This document shows positions 1 to 11,489 of a stretch of 37,747 nt of DNA, piece by piece. Under the pieces are notes generated by a model. The model had not been told where the DNA came from. It searched no databases and saw only the letters and a list, made by a program, of their open reading frames with translations. The translations under genes were made by a program, and so were the position numbers. This DNA comes from Elysia marginata (lineage: Eukaryota > Mollusca > Gastropoda > Plakobranchidae). Within the stretch, counting starts at the first letter, position 1; each line of letters starts with the position of its first letter. Location: positions 43,537 through 81,283 of the forward strand of contig BMAT01012505.1 of assembly GCA_019649035.1 (NCBI GenBank), given 5' to 3'.

Positions 1-570
1 AGCACATTTTTCACTGCCTACAGTCGGGTACTCATTTAAAGTCTTAGTAAGACGAGAAACTGTGTGTAAAGGGCATTTCCCATGAACTAAACGCCGACCT
101 GCCCAGAAAGGAGTCGAAGCCCTGTTCTTTCTGACCATAAGCCGAGTGTCCCCACGGTGGATTTTCATGAGAAGAAAACGGAACGATGCGCTTTCAAAGG
201 TTTTAGCACGCTATTAATTCATCACATGTTATTAAATCAATGACATTTTTAGAGGTCCAGGATCCAGCCTAAAGTAAAAGTAGGAGTTCTCGTGGCATAA
301 CTAAACAAATCATGATTGGTTGATGCTGTATTAGATAGTTAGACGTTTTTAAGATTGTGTAAAAAAAAAGGGAGGGGGGGGGGTCTGCGCGAGGGTATAA
401 CAAGATGACGCTAACTCTTGAAGTCCAGTACGAGAGTACTCTCGTTGTTTGTAGGGACTGAATTTGAAACGTCCATCGTAATTTTTGCAGAGAGTGGGGG
501 GAGAGTCTGACAGAGATACGGAGGTGGAATGACCAGTTGTAAGATGTACAACTAGATAAAGCCACCAGAT
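1..570. other. anonymous non-coding DNA
   Basis: No gene is recognisable. The stretch holds an A9 run followed by a G-rich run around 361-385, which could form a quadruplex on the plus strand. Open frames on the minus strand here have no domain, no signal peptide and low-complexity composition. The segment around 105-165 faintly resembles the head of a decayed tRNA-derived SINE, but too weakly to call. Confidence 0.5.
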
Positions 571-601
571 GGTATGCACTTTCACTGACGCCCAAGTCAT
601 C
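571..601 (-). other. diverged partial copy of the exon-like segment at 707-737
   Basis: Read on the minus strand, this 31-base stretch matches the exon end and splice donor at 707-737 at about 25 of 31 positions. The coding-frame equivalent is FDDDLGVS against GDDDSGLT. The GTAAGT donor of the other copy corresponds to a non-functional GTGAAAG-like sequence here. The two copies are separated by the (CT)n tract. Either a small local duplication or chance similarity in a short window would explain this; I lean weakly to duplication. Confidence 0.25.
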
Positions 602-633
602 ATCAAAAAGATAAAATCATACATAGAGCTAGG

Positions 634-645
634 CAGAGAGAGAGG

Positions 646-700
<55 letters not shown>
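634..700 (+). repeat. (AG)n microsatellite
   Basis: Imperfect AG repeat at the left (with GGGAG and GAAAG interruptions), then uninterrupted AG to position 700, directly abutting the exon-like segment's splice donor region. On the minus strand it is a (CT)n tract immediately downstream of the possible donor. It is one of five (AG)n tracts of this kind on the plus strand of the window. Confidence 0.95.
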
Positions 701-702
<2 letters not shown>

Positions 703-713
703 GATGTACTTAC

Positions 714-749
714 AGTGAGGCCCGAGTCATCGTCTCCGAGGAGGCCCAT
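714..749 (-). CDS. possible first coding exon (fragment), unknown protein
   Basis: Reading the minus strand from 749, an ATG in a fair context (ATCATGG) opens a 12-codon frame, MGLLGDDDSGLT, that runs straight into GTAAGTACATC at 713-703, a near-perfect metazoan 5' splice site in phase 0. The frame also stays open upstream for about ten codons (…EEAWSLI) until a TGA, so it could instead be the end of an internal exon, although I see no convincing polypyrimidine tract and AG acceptor just upstream. Local GC content is higher than the surroundings. I do not recognise the protein. The partner exon would lie beyond the left edge of the window or in a short segment I cannot identify. Treat it as a hint only. 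Confidence 0.25.
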
Positions 750-3700
750 GATCAGACTCCAAGCTTCTTCCAGTCACCATAGAAACACTGCACTGGCTCA
801 TTGAGGAAAGAGACAGAGACGGCAAGAGTAAGCAATCTGCTGAACCACTGAAATACGTGGTACAGACAATATCCACATGTTATGTTCATTTTAACCCTCA
901 AAGGGTAATGTATTCATCTTTTTGCGTCATAGTTTTCCTAAGTTTATGAAAAAAAAAACAACAGCAGTAATAACACCTCTGGGGTTAGGGTCTAATAACT
1001 TGATGAACTGATAAGGAGGATATGTCGAGAAAATATAGGTCAAACCAGGTTTATTCGAGTATTTGCTTCCTTGGAACTATATTGAGAGCACCGGGAAGAA
1101 GGAAGGGGTGGTTGGAGTAGGATGATATTTTGATGATCTTTGCCCTGAAGGTCGAAGCGCCCTAGCAGTGGCAGACTGCGTTTTTAGCTAGGTCAAGGCA
1201 ATAAGTTTTCCATAGGGAGATACAGCTGGTCACAGAATACGGCTTTCATCAAGAAGAGTTATGAGCTAGGGTTGGTCTCAATGGCGTTGGCTAAAAACTG
1301 TATTATGCTGATAGATTTTACTATAATTTTTTTTATTACAATTTCCTTTCTTTTTCTACCGTTTCAGTCATGTAGAAGAAATTGCAAAGTTTATGTTTGA
1401 AAACGTTTACCTTTCACTGATTGAACTTCAACTACTGAAATAAAATATGTTATGTGAAATGAATGTTCACTTGGTGAAGCAGTAATTTGTTTGAGCGGTA
1501 ATTTTGCGAAAAAGTGACTTTCTTTGCAAAAAAGATTGGGATGGAATAAAAAAAAGTTCACTAAATCTAGATGAAAGAAAACGTGCATTCCAAAGCCTCC
1601 TTGCTCTACTTAAGAAAATCAAACTCGCAGCTATCAACAAAGCCATGGATATTTTGTTTATATAAGCAGTTAACCAAGAAATGCAATGTCGGTTTCTCAT
1701 TATTTACAAGAACTCTGTTGACCATAATGTGCTTTCGTTTGTTTGGGATTACCGAACCCTGAAAATCACTTTTCAGGTAACTCACACAGCATAGTAGGCC
1801 TTTTGTAAAGTCTTCTTAATCTATAAATTACTAAAGATTCCACGTTATGCTTGGTCCAGATTTAGGTGGATCGACATGACTCGATAGAGAATAGGAAACC
1901 TCATTAGGAATATTATGATTGTATTGTAAACAGACTGGACATGAGGCCATCACTTTTCCCAGTTAAACGAGGAGAGACTAGATATAGTGAGGTGCCTGGC
2001 TACCTGAGTATCAAGCCAACTACATACTGTAATATTGAAATTCCCAATGGTCTCAAAGAACATTGGAGTTGGGAGGGGGGGGATGTGTAAAACAACCAAC
2101 CATTCCTTACTGGAAAAAATATACGCATTCCACCAAAGCTCTAAACAATGAGACGCAAGGGGTTTCTTAAGTAGATCTAATCATATATAAATGATTTACT
2201 TGAAATCACAATATGCGACTGTGTAGTTGTGTGTAAATAGCTTTATGGAGCAGGCAGAGAAAATGCAAATGGCATAACTTTACAAAAATGTTCACCCTGA
2301 GTCTACACACAATTAATACAGTTGTATATATAATATATCTCACATGTCAAATTGAATTTTAAAGAAATGTAAATTGTAAAATGCGATAAACAATATAAAA
2401 AACGATATATGAAACTGGAATTTTCCAACTAGAAAAAAGCCAAGCAGAGATTTTTTAAAACCGTTTCAAAGAAAAGAATTTACCGCTTGACTACCCAACA
2501 CCTAAGCTTAACAAAAAATAGCGATAGGAGAGCCATAAAAACACGCACTTGTCATCAAATACGAAAGATTTTGTACCAGCATGTTCTAGCGGATGCGTTA
2601 AGGGAGCAATAATTAAAAACATTTCAAACATGTTTTCAATGATTGAAAATTGTTAAAAAAACTAGACTCCGGAAAAAAAAAGAAAAGGGCTTTCATAACT
2701 TCTTTGCCGGTTTTGGTCAATATTTGCAAAGCGAATTTTTCCTCTCTGCGTTCATATAACTCTGAACTGTCAAAATCAGTGATGGTTTGAATTATCAAAA
2801 TAACTAAGCAAGACAACCTTGTACGATGGCAGTCATGGTTGTAAAGTGTGTATGGGAATTACTTATGATAGTACTAGAAAGAAGTAAGGGTTGATCTAAG
2901 GGACGGAGGAGAACATGCTTGCCTCGAGGGGAATTCGAACAGTCGACTTGAAACAACTTCGCACCTATAGCTAAAAAGAATGAAAACTTTTCCAATCTTG
3001 CCACTTTGCCCCTTAAAATGAGTTTTTCTGCTAAGATCTCTACTAACGATAAACCTCTTAAAAAGTTTTGCTAGCTTGAACGAAAAGTTTTCAAACTTAG
3101 CAGCTACCCATTACAACAGCAGCTGAAGATTACACAGGGTACGGTGGAACGCTTTCTTAGCCGGGTGACAGGAGCGGGAGCCATTTTGCCTCATTGTATG
3201 GAACTTGACATTTTAAACCAACAATTGAAATAGATCTAGACTCTACATATTTCTGCAAATATTTAGTTTTTTGTTTCAATAAATGAAGGTTAGGTGCATC
3301 GCTCTGCAGATTTACACATAGGCACACAATAGACCTAACTGTACACCATTAACAGCTCTCTTGGTTACAGACTTTTGCTTCGACACAGTGCTAAAATGAC
3401 CCCTTGTTAGTGCCTCGGCTCATATTTTTAAAACTAGATACTGGTATTTAAAGTATTATTTCATTTTGTGTTTTTTTTTTCGTGTATGTTTTTTTGATAA
3501 AGCCAAGCACACCATAAAACTATTTTTTAATGTTTTAAAAGAAAGACATCAACTATTGTAAAATTTCTTACCTTAGAAATTCCATAAGTCAACTACGATA
3601 TCAGTCACAAAAATCCAGTTCAAAAATGTTCATTTGTCAGTCTTCTCAAACAAGATTATATACATTTAGATCACGAATTCTCAAGTGGTTTCACACAAAA

Positions 3701-4500
3701 CCACTACAGTAAGACTGCTCATGGCCTACATCATACATGTAATCGTGCACATTTGAAGTCAGTAAGCGCACCCATTGCATCATTCACATGATAGCCGAAA
3801 TAAGTGCGGCTATCTGTATTTCCCCCGAAAACCCAGCTCTACGAAGTTAAGTGGCTACGCTAGGTATCTCATTTAGAGTTTCACACATAAAATCTACCGC
3901 AAAGAGCTTATTATACTTCTCACTTTTATTAAATCCAATCTGCTAAAATAAATGAAACATTTTTCGCTACGTAGCAGAAAAAATGCTGGGCAATACAACA
4001 CTCTTTTGTGTATGTTCTTAAATGAATTTCAAGTCCCCTAAGCTTCCAGAGGATGCTTATAAATTGTGTGGGGCAAAGAGCTGCAAATTAAATAGCAGAC
4101 CGAAATGACACAACTGTACAGCCAGTGCACAAAATATCTATTGTTTAACAGAGTGCAGGGTGTATGCAATATTTTAGGTATTGGTACATCTAACGCTAAC
4201 AACCTTGACGAATGGCATCACATATAGAAATCGCCCAGCAGTTGTTGCGTTCTGGCATGTTGATTAATTGTACTACATGATGGAGTAGCATTAGGTCTCT
4301 AATAAATCATGACAGCCGCGATACGTTGGCGTTGACGTGATGCTTTTTCTTTGTTTAAAATCTGATGATTAGAAGTATTTTACAATATGCAAAATATATA
4401 AAGGCCTACCACCTATTCAATCTAGAGTCATTCCCAATAAATTCTCATTAGGAAAAGAGAGACTGTGTTGTCTCTGCCTGTCTACATGTGCCTCCAAAAC
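750..4500. other. anonymous non-coding DNA
   Basis: About 3.7 kb of AT-rich sequence without a recognisable gene or well-preserved repeat. Short open frames are random in composition. The segment 4029-4063 (AAGTCCCCTAAGCTTCC and following) resembles 30908-30942, and both may be remnants of one old interspersed element. T-runs occur at 3470-3480. Confidence 0.5.
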
Positions 4501-4501
4501 T

Positions 4502-4503
<2 letters not shown>

Positions 4504-4559
<56 letters not shown>

Positions 4560-4560
4560 C
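4504..4560 (+). repeat. (CT)n-(TATC)n compound microsatellite
   Basis: About 20 uninterrupted CT units followed by four to five TATC units. The pyrimidine bias continues more loosely to about 4610. The Ser/Leu-rich open frame across it is an artefact of the repeat. Confidence 0.95.
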
Positions 4561-5151
4561 ATCTCTCATTCTGCCTCACTCATTTATTCTTATCTTTCCT
4601 TCTCTCTCCTCTTGGCTTAGCCGAGGTGTCCGTGTGCAATATGGGAATTCAAACAGACCCTCGAAGTTTTCAAAAAACGGCTTCACGAATAACAATGAGA
4701 CGCACTGACTTTTCTGTTGTCTCACTAGTGAGTCTTTCACATTTTAACATGTTATCTGAAACAGTTTAAACTTTGCTAGATATAAAATTGAACTATGCAT
4801 TATCTAAACTACTATTTTTCCAACTTGTTACCGGTTTACCTTGACTAGAGGGATCAAAGCCGAAACTTATACTTGAATCCGCTTAATTTGAAACAGACGA
4901 ACTGAAAAGACACGAGTCATTGCACATTGCACAGGCTTGTAATGTTAGACATAGCACAGCGCCACTTCAAAACACATTCATGACATTCTAAACGTGGCCT
5001 GACTTTTAATCTAATCTTAAGGTTCTTATTACGCCATTACTTAAAGCTGTAAATAGACTAAAGATTTGAGCATCAAGCTAAAAACATTCACACGTGGTAT
5101 TAAAAATCACAAATCAACTACTCGAACTTGAACGCTAATCAAGTCGCGAGC

Positions 5152-5232
5152 TTTTACATGCATTGAAAGAATATAAGTCATACTAACCAATTTACCTTCT
5201 GAACGCACAGAGGAACAGCGTCACAGACACCT
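5152..5232. repeat. old interspersed repeat (family E), partial copy 1
   Basis: This segment aligns with 30648-30728: both read TTTACATGC(C)ATTG, then a variable stretch, then ACYAACC…TTACCT.CTGAA and CACAGAGGARCAG. The similarity is clear for about 80 bp and fades outside it. The companion copy at 30.6-30.9 kb has a degenerate tRNA-like head at its right end, so this is probably the tail part of a minus-oriented tRNA-derived SINE. Confidence 0.5.
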
Positions 5233-5239
5233 ACTCTAA

Positions 5240-7500
5240 ACAGTTCAGTGTACCCCGTTTCAATTATTTAAACGTAAGTACTGTAGTGGGAGAGTGCAGG
5301 GTGGGGAGCAGGCCTGCCAGGTCCTTGGTATGCTTTTATATGAAGTTCTACAGGGTAATAGCAGAACTCAACAGCTAACGCGTACCACATCCAACCTTCA
5401 ACGACAACAAAACGATGACCCATGTTGAATGAAACATAGCTTCCCGTTTTATGTGAATATATACCAGCTCTTCATGTTTACTCATAAGTTGGATTTCTCG
5501 ACGCGTACATCTGCACTTTGTTGTTACTCGCCCATTAGAATCCCTATAGCATGATTATTTTTAGTGAGTTCATATTATTAAATTTTACACGCTATGTCAG
5601 GGCACCAGCACCTTCAACTCCCTGAACCAAACCCGGACACACACTTTTGGCAAGAACAGTGCAAAACAATATGTTACGTTATCAAAACGGTGTGGTCGGA
5701 GCTGTATAAGAAGTTCAACGGGGGAAAGATTCTGTTCCCTGACGATGCATAAGATTTCGGGGAATAGCGGGGGATTCCTGTTTGGCCCAGATCCAGACCG
5801 CGCGTAAAACGTGAAAATTAAATTTGGAACGGTGAGAGATTAAGCATTCAGAAACTGATAATTCTATATTTTCTATACAAACTTCACATGGTTCAGAATC
5901 AATGTATTCAGGAAACAGATTTAACCGGGCATTATGCAATTTTAATATATGTCATTTTATAGGCACTTATAAGAGCTTGAGGACTATTGATATGTGTACT
6001 TATTTTTTATCGTAATTAAATGAATCTGCACTAAGGGTATTGTTACGTATATAATTAGAGATCTATAATCTTTTATTGACAGAGCTGGAGCAAAAAATGG
6101 GACAAACTACCCGAGCTTTCTAGTCCACATAAACATGTCGAATTTGGCCCCAAGTTGTAAAATGTTAGGAACATTGGGGTGGGCATAATATTTCGATCCA
6201 AAGAGTGCATTGTTTAAATTGAAGGCAAAACACTAAAAACTACTTTTTGAGTTAGAACAGTTCTCCTGGTGCGGTATCAACAACGAAGACCAAGAAGTTT
6301 AGAAATCGGTTTTGCACAATGCACGTTACAAATTATTTTCCGTCATGAAGAAGTTTTTTTCATGGTAACTATTGGATCTGAAAATCTGAAGCTTATGATA
6401 ATGGTTTACACAAACTTCTTTTCTTTTTATTCTAGATCTTAAATGAAACGTTATAATTAATGAGAGTGACTATTAGAAACAAGCCTTAATATTGCTTTAA
6501 AATTACTGGTAGTTTAAATTTGAAACTTGGTTATTGGTTCTAAACTTATTTTTTTCCACAGCAATTAGTGCTCCACAAGATCAAGATTCCAAATCAACAT
6601 TTAGGTGAATAAGAAGAACGGAGAGAATGGGGTCTGAACTCGGGCACGAATTGTCTAGGAAAAAGGATGGCGAAGTAGATAGACTGGGAAGGAGTTGAGC
6701 TGTAAAACCCAGGCCATACTCACAGCAAAGAGTGAGAGAATACAGAAGATGAGGACAGAGAGAGTAATTGTAAGAAAAGCGGGAAAGAGAAGAAACAGAG
6801 AAGGAAAATTAAAGTTTTATATCTTACATTACAAGAGAGAATAATAAATTGTAATAAAGTATTTTCATTATTTTTATCATCGTCATCACCGTTATCGTGC
6901 TGTTGATGCTTTCATAATATTTATCTGGGGCCAGCCCGAGGGGAATAATAACAAGTTTACAACTGATTTCTGATGACAGATTTTTCCCAAAACTAAACAG
7001 AATAAATAAACCCATAACGGGAATTTCAAAACATATTGCATACGCAAGAGCCGCTCCCTTACAGAATGGCTTTATAAATCTAATGAAAGTGAACACTATG
7101 AAAGCAACAATGCAGGTACCAAGAACGTAGATTCTCGTGAGGGAAGAGCGGGGGAGGCTGTGTCACCCCGACCTACTCTACCTCTAATGCAAAGCAGTGC
7201 ATTGTCTTTAAACTTTAATGCTTCAGAATATGTTTCCTCTTGACATTGTCCTATTTGGTTGGAAGTCATTCATCACGTGTCTTTCGTTGGCAAAGAATGA
7301 CGTTGAGATAGGGAAAAATGGCATATCACGGCCTGGCATTTAGTGCAAGAAAATTAAACCCCACGGAGCATATAACGGCTTTTTTTCTTCTGATTTCTTT
7401 CCTTTAACTCTGTTCTAGTGTTATCTTCTTTCTTTACCTACACATATTTCTGTTTGATATCTCAGCCCACCCCCACTAGAATCTGAAAAATAGAAATAGT
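5240..7500. other. anonymous non-coding DNA
   Basis: No gene recognised. The stretch 6690-6815 is markedly purine-rich on the plus strand (mostly G and A, many GAGA and AGAA words). The short minus-strand open frame at 6824-7096 has no recognisable domain; its hydrophobic N-terminal part is not a convincing signal peptide. Confidence 0.5.
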
Positions 7501-7525
7501 AGTAATAACAATAATAAATGATACC

Positions 7526-7579
<54 letters not shown>

Positions 7580-7601
7580 ACTGCTACTGCTACTGCTACT
7601 G

Positions 7602-7653
<52 letters not shown>

Positions 7654-7735
7654 TACTACTGCTACTACTAATAATAATAATAATTATAGTAATAATAATA
7701 ATGATAATAACAATAGTAATAATAAACAATAACAA
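7526..7735 (+). repeat. compound trinucleotide repeat: (CTG)n-(CTGCTA)n-(CTA)n-(ATA)n
   Basis: Roughly 200 bp in which one trinucleotide register is kept while the unit changes from CTG, through alternating CTG/CTA, to CTA, and finally to ATA/ATG-type units. All six frames are therefore almost stop-free, which gives poly-Leu on the plus strand and poly-Ser on the minus strand. The order suggests successive point mutations spreading by slippage within one array. I do not believe either strand is translated. Confidence 0.95.
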
Positions 7736-7739
7736 TTTA

Positions 7740-9700
7740 CAATAAGAGCTGAGTCTCATTCACACTACTGAGCCACCAGTTCTCTAGAATATTAAATGTT
7801 AAACTAACAGTCTAAGCTACCTCATCAGAAAATGTGCATAAACCCCAAAGAGATACGATAAAGCAGTTGCTCTATCCACATAAAGGATGAAATGAAGGCA
7901 TAAGGGTAATTGATTCTTTTTAGAGAATGAAGAGATGCCTCTTTGGAAACGTTACATCAAACTGAATAATTCCAGCAAAAACATCATGTTTTTTCTATGA
8001 AAAAGATGCGATAGTTTGTTCTTAGAAGTCTACATTGTATAAGTAATCTTTAATATGTTTGAGGTTTGGAAGCCATGCATCTCATTCCTTAAATGATATC
8101 ACTTGATTAAGCCTTTTCCACTGGCTTCTTAATTAGCTGCAGTGCTTAAGACGGTCGTCGGACAAGGGCTAAACTTAAAGAGCGTTTGGCACAATGATGA
8201 ACAAGGCAGTTCATTTGCGACTGTGGTGCGAGATTCAGTAAGAGAGATTTTTATTTATTTTAAGTGTTTTGGAGTAGGCGTGAGAAATTGTGTTGTTTTT
8301 TTTTTAATTATGTTAACTTAGATTATATGATTACCCGCTGGTCCAATCCCAGCCCAGCCACACAGTGGTAAGCACAAGTCACGCTCAATTAAACCCATCT
8401 ATAGGTTCCTGATAGTTTGAGTGACTACACGGTAGAACTTGACGCCAATTATTCCCGTACTTGAGTAACATTAACGAGTGTTTCGGTGACAAGATTGTTT
8501 CATCATATCACGATTCGATTTTTTAAGTTGTGCAATCAAATTGACATCGCAGGTAGTATACAAAAATGAAAAGTAAAGCAAGGGCATAGACATAAAGGGT
8601 TTTTTAAAGTGTCCCTGAGAGCGTAACACGACAAGTTAGTTATTGAAATATATATAGGCAAGTTGAAATATTTGTCACGCAAATGTATCAACCATCAGCA
8701 CTGGCTAACTCGTGTCTCTGTGACTGCATGATAACTGTGTCAGCTTGGTAAAATATATAATCATGACAAATCTATAGTACTTTAATTATTACACAAAATT
8801 ATGAATGAATACGTTTACAAAAATCACCGTAACGGGTAATGCTTTGGGCGTCGCTGAGAAGTGGGAATTGATGCAGTGAACGTCATATTTTTTTCCTATT
8901 GTCTCAGGGTTGAGTTCAAACATGTACACTGAAACAGGTTCATTTGGGTCAAACTTGCTGCTACAACTGGATGTAGCCTGTGTACAATACAACATGCGGA
9001 TTAAATTAATAATCAGAACTTATCGATTTCCTTTTATTGGGGACATTCATAGCCATACATTAATAAACTGTAATACAAGGACAGACAACTTGGTTAACAA
9101 TTTAGAATATTAGTTGATTCTTTTACATGGTTGAATTTAGTTTAGCCGCCACTTTCAGCTGTGCTTTGGTACATACTAATATATATTACCTAAAAATAGG
9201 ATGCACTTTTTTTATTGCACTGATGCAATAACTGTTTTGCCGCCGGGCTTCACGAGTCAATTACAAGAGAAACACAACGAAAGCCATACCGGCAATTTTA
9301 ATATACATTACAAGTTAAGGTTTAATCAGCAAGGCATCATTATAATCTGAGTCCTTCAATTAACACGCTCTGCAAGACAGAATATACGAAAATATTTTAA
9401 GTATCCTGTTGTTTTTTTTTACATAGGGTATAATTACATATGTATATCTTACATTGTACTGTGCACTTTTCATAAGTATTTTTTTACGTTCATTCTTACA
9501 ATAATGTACAAAATCATGTTTGAAAGCGCCCAGGCATACGTTTAGACTGTGATCGCGACGCTATATATAAGCTACAAATACAAAAATATGCTTAAAAATA
9601 CAAAATTATGATGGAATATAATAAGATCTATATCGACATGAATGAACGTTATGTCATGATGTCACGGAACTTTGTATATTGACATAATCCTCTCTAATTG
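7740..9700. other. anonymous non-coding DNA
   Basis: No gene, RNA gene or well-preserved mobile element is visible. Short open frames near 8789-9113 on both strands overlap each other and have no recognisable domain. Poly-T runs occur at 8296-8305. Confidence 0.5.
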
Positions 9701-9705
9701 TCCCT

Positions 9706-9706
9706 C

Positions 9707-9768
<62 letters not shown>
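9706..9768 (+). repeat. (CTGT)n-(CT)n compound microsatellite
   Basis: About ten CTGT units pass directly into about ten CT units. Confidence 0.95.
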
Positions 9769-10147
9769 ATAATTCAAATATCGCGGTTCAATCGAAAACT
9801 AAATGGGAGTGACAAGGGAAGGGTAAAAGTGTGTGTGATGCATAGAGGCTGTTTGGTGGAGGTCGCCAGAAAAAAATAGATTACATTTAGAAGAAGGGAA
9901 AACGAAAGTTATTTTTACATTGAAGACATGGAAGAAACAGGATCGCCATCCCATTCGTCCTTTGCTGGACCTATATGGTACTTTGCAAGGAATACTTTAT
10001 TTTGAAAATATGATTTTACTAACTTTAGAAAGAAAGGGTATTGGTTAACTAGGTCCATTGTTTTTTTTTTATTACATCTGTAAACATTACCGAATAAATG
10101 GAATGTAAATTCTTCATTAAGATGATAAGTCGCAGCTCCGTATGGAA

Positions 10148-10507
10148 ATCCTCCCGAAGACATCGGTAGTCAATGGAACTATTGAAAGTAAACTCCTCCC
10201 GAAGACATCGGTAATCAATGAAACTATTGAAAGCAAACTCCTCCCGAAGACATCGGTAGTCAATGGAACTATTGAAAGCAAACTCCTCCCGAAGACATCG
10301 GTAATCAATGAAACTATTGAAAACAAACTCCTCCCGAAGACATCGGTAGTCAATGAAACTATTGGAAGCAAACTCCTCCTGAAGACATCGGTAGTCAATG
10401 AAACTACTGGAAGCAAACTCCACCTGAAGGCATCGGTAGTCAATGAAACTATTGGAAGCAAACTCCTCCTGAAGACATCGGTAGTCAATGAAACTATTGG
10501 AAGCAAA
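10148..10507 (+). repeat. 45-bp minisatellite, eight tandem copies
   Basis: Eight contiguous 45-bp units begin at 10148, 10193, 10238, 10283, 10328, 10373, 10418 and 10463. Because 45 is a multiple of three and the unit has no stop in several frames, a 143-codon frame is open on the plus strand (unit roughly LLPKTSVVNGTIESK) and others are open on the minus strand. The first four copies alternate between two variants (GTAGTC/GGA then GTAATC/GAA), a 90-bp higher-order unit. In the plus frame, the differences I can see between copies are nearly all amino-acid-changing (V/I, G/E, S/N, E/G, P/L, I/T, L/H, T/A) and only one is silent (AGT/AGC). That argues against selection on a protein. Each unit would contain an N-G-T or N-E-T sequon, which I consider accidental. 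Confidence 0.95.
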
Positions 10508-10519
10508 CTCGCATTCCGC

Positions 10520-11480
10520 AATCTGTCAACGATAGACAGCTCAGTACATCTTCACATGACAACTATCAGATAGTACAGAGGCGATAGCTTGCGTTCTGTC
10601 ATATATAGAATCTTTAACGGTGGAAATCACTCTCTTGTATCAATGACGGGTTCTATTCTCAAACAAGAAGGTCTGTATTTGAAAAAGGTTATGATTCAAT
10701 TGAGGACTAGACCACCTTTCTGTATACACTGTATTAGTCATTTAGTCCCAAAAGCATGTGAGTAGCATAACAGGATAAACATATAGAGTTGCACTAAAAT
10801 AAAATTAATTAAAACCTACTGAATCGAGTCAGTAAATCTCATCACAGAATAATTCTTCGTAGGTATGCTTAAACACAAAACAGGTCAAATTGCTTTTAGA
10901 AAACAGAACGCTCACGAAAAGATAGGAAATGTCCAGAAAATTCCGAAAACTGAAGTGTGTTCCAAATGAATTTATGGGGAAATCCCTCTATGATCTATTA
11001 TTATCCACTTGTTCCGAACACACACCGCCATTTTTTAATGAGAATATAAACCATAATCTTACTTTCCTGATGCATTACGAAATGAGATCCTGAGCAAAAC
11101 GCTCTCTTTAATTCACCGTATTCTACACCTGATCCTACTAGTATTGAAGGTCAGAAATTGAAAAAAGAGCGTCACTTTATTGTCAATACCTAGCAGTGTG
11201 ACACGCAACTTAAAGCGATGGCTCACATAGTATGGCCAGATCACATTATCCTGTCATCACGGGCTGTCTGGCTTATGTTTCCATCCCCAGCCTTCAATGG
11301 GGTTTTGTTAACCGCAACCTGAGGCTTCGTATTGCACAAGCCACACAGCGAAAAGTAAACGAAGTTAAGCTTTACATGTCTGGTATATCTCATTTGAGTT
11401 TTAATTTTAAAAAAATAACAAAGTAGATCTCATCTCAAAAGGCCGGTCTTCTCAATATGTATAGAAAATACAAGAGATAT
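10520..11480. other. anonymous non-coding DNA
   Basis: No gene or recognisable repeat. Ordinary AT-rich sequence between the 45-bp minisatellite and the dispersed repeat cluster. Confidence 0.5.
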
Positions 11481-11489
11481 TTGTGACAC

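Noticed and set aside
105..165. Decayed tRNA-derived SINE head
   Set aside because: Only a loose resemblance (GAGTCGAAGCCC…ATAAGCCGAGTG). No body, tail or second copy supports it.
6824..7096. 90-codon minus-strand membrane-like protein
   Set aside because: Hydrophobic segments are expected from AT-rich random sequence. There is no domain, no good start context and no splice sites.
7421..7759. Open frames encoding poly-Ser (minus) and poly-Leu (plus)
   Set aside because: They are produced by the trinucleotide repeat being stop-free in every frame. There are no flanking domains and both strands are equally open.
10117..10521. Minus-strand repeat proteins across the 45-bp minisatellite
   Set aside because: Same cause as the plus-strand frame: unit length divisible by three and no stops. 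There is no evidence that any frame is under selection.
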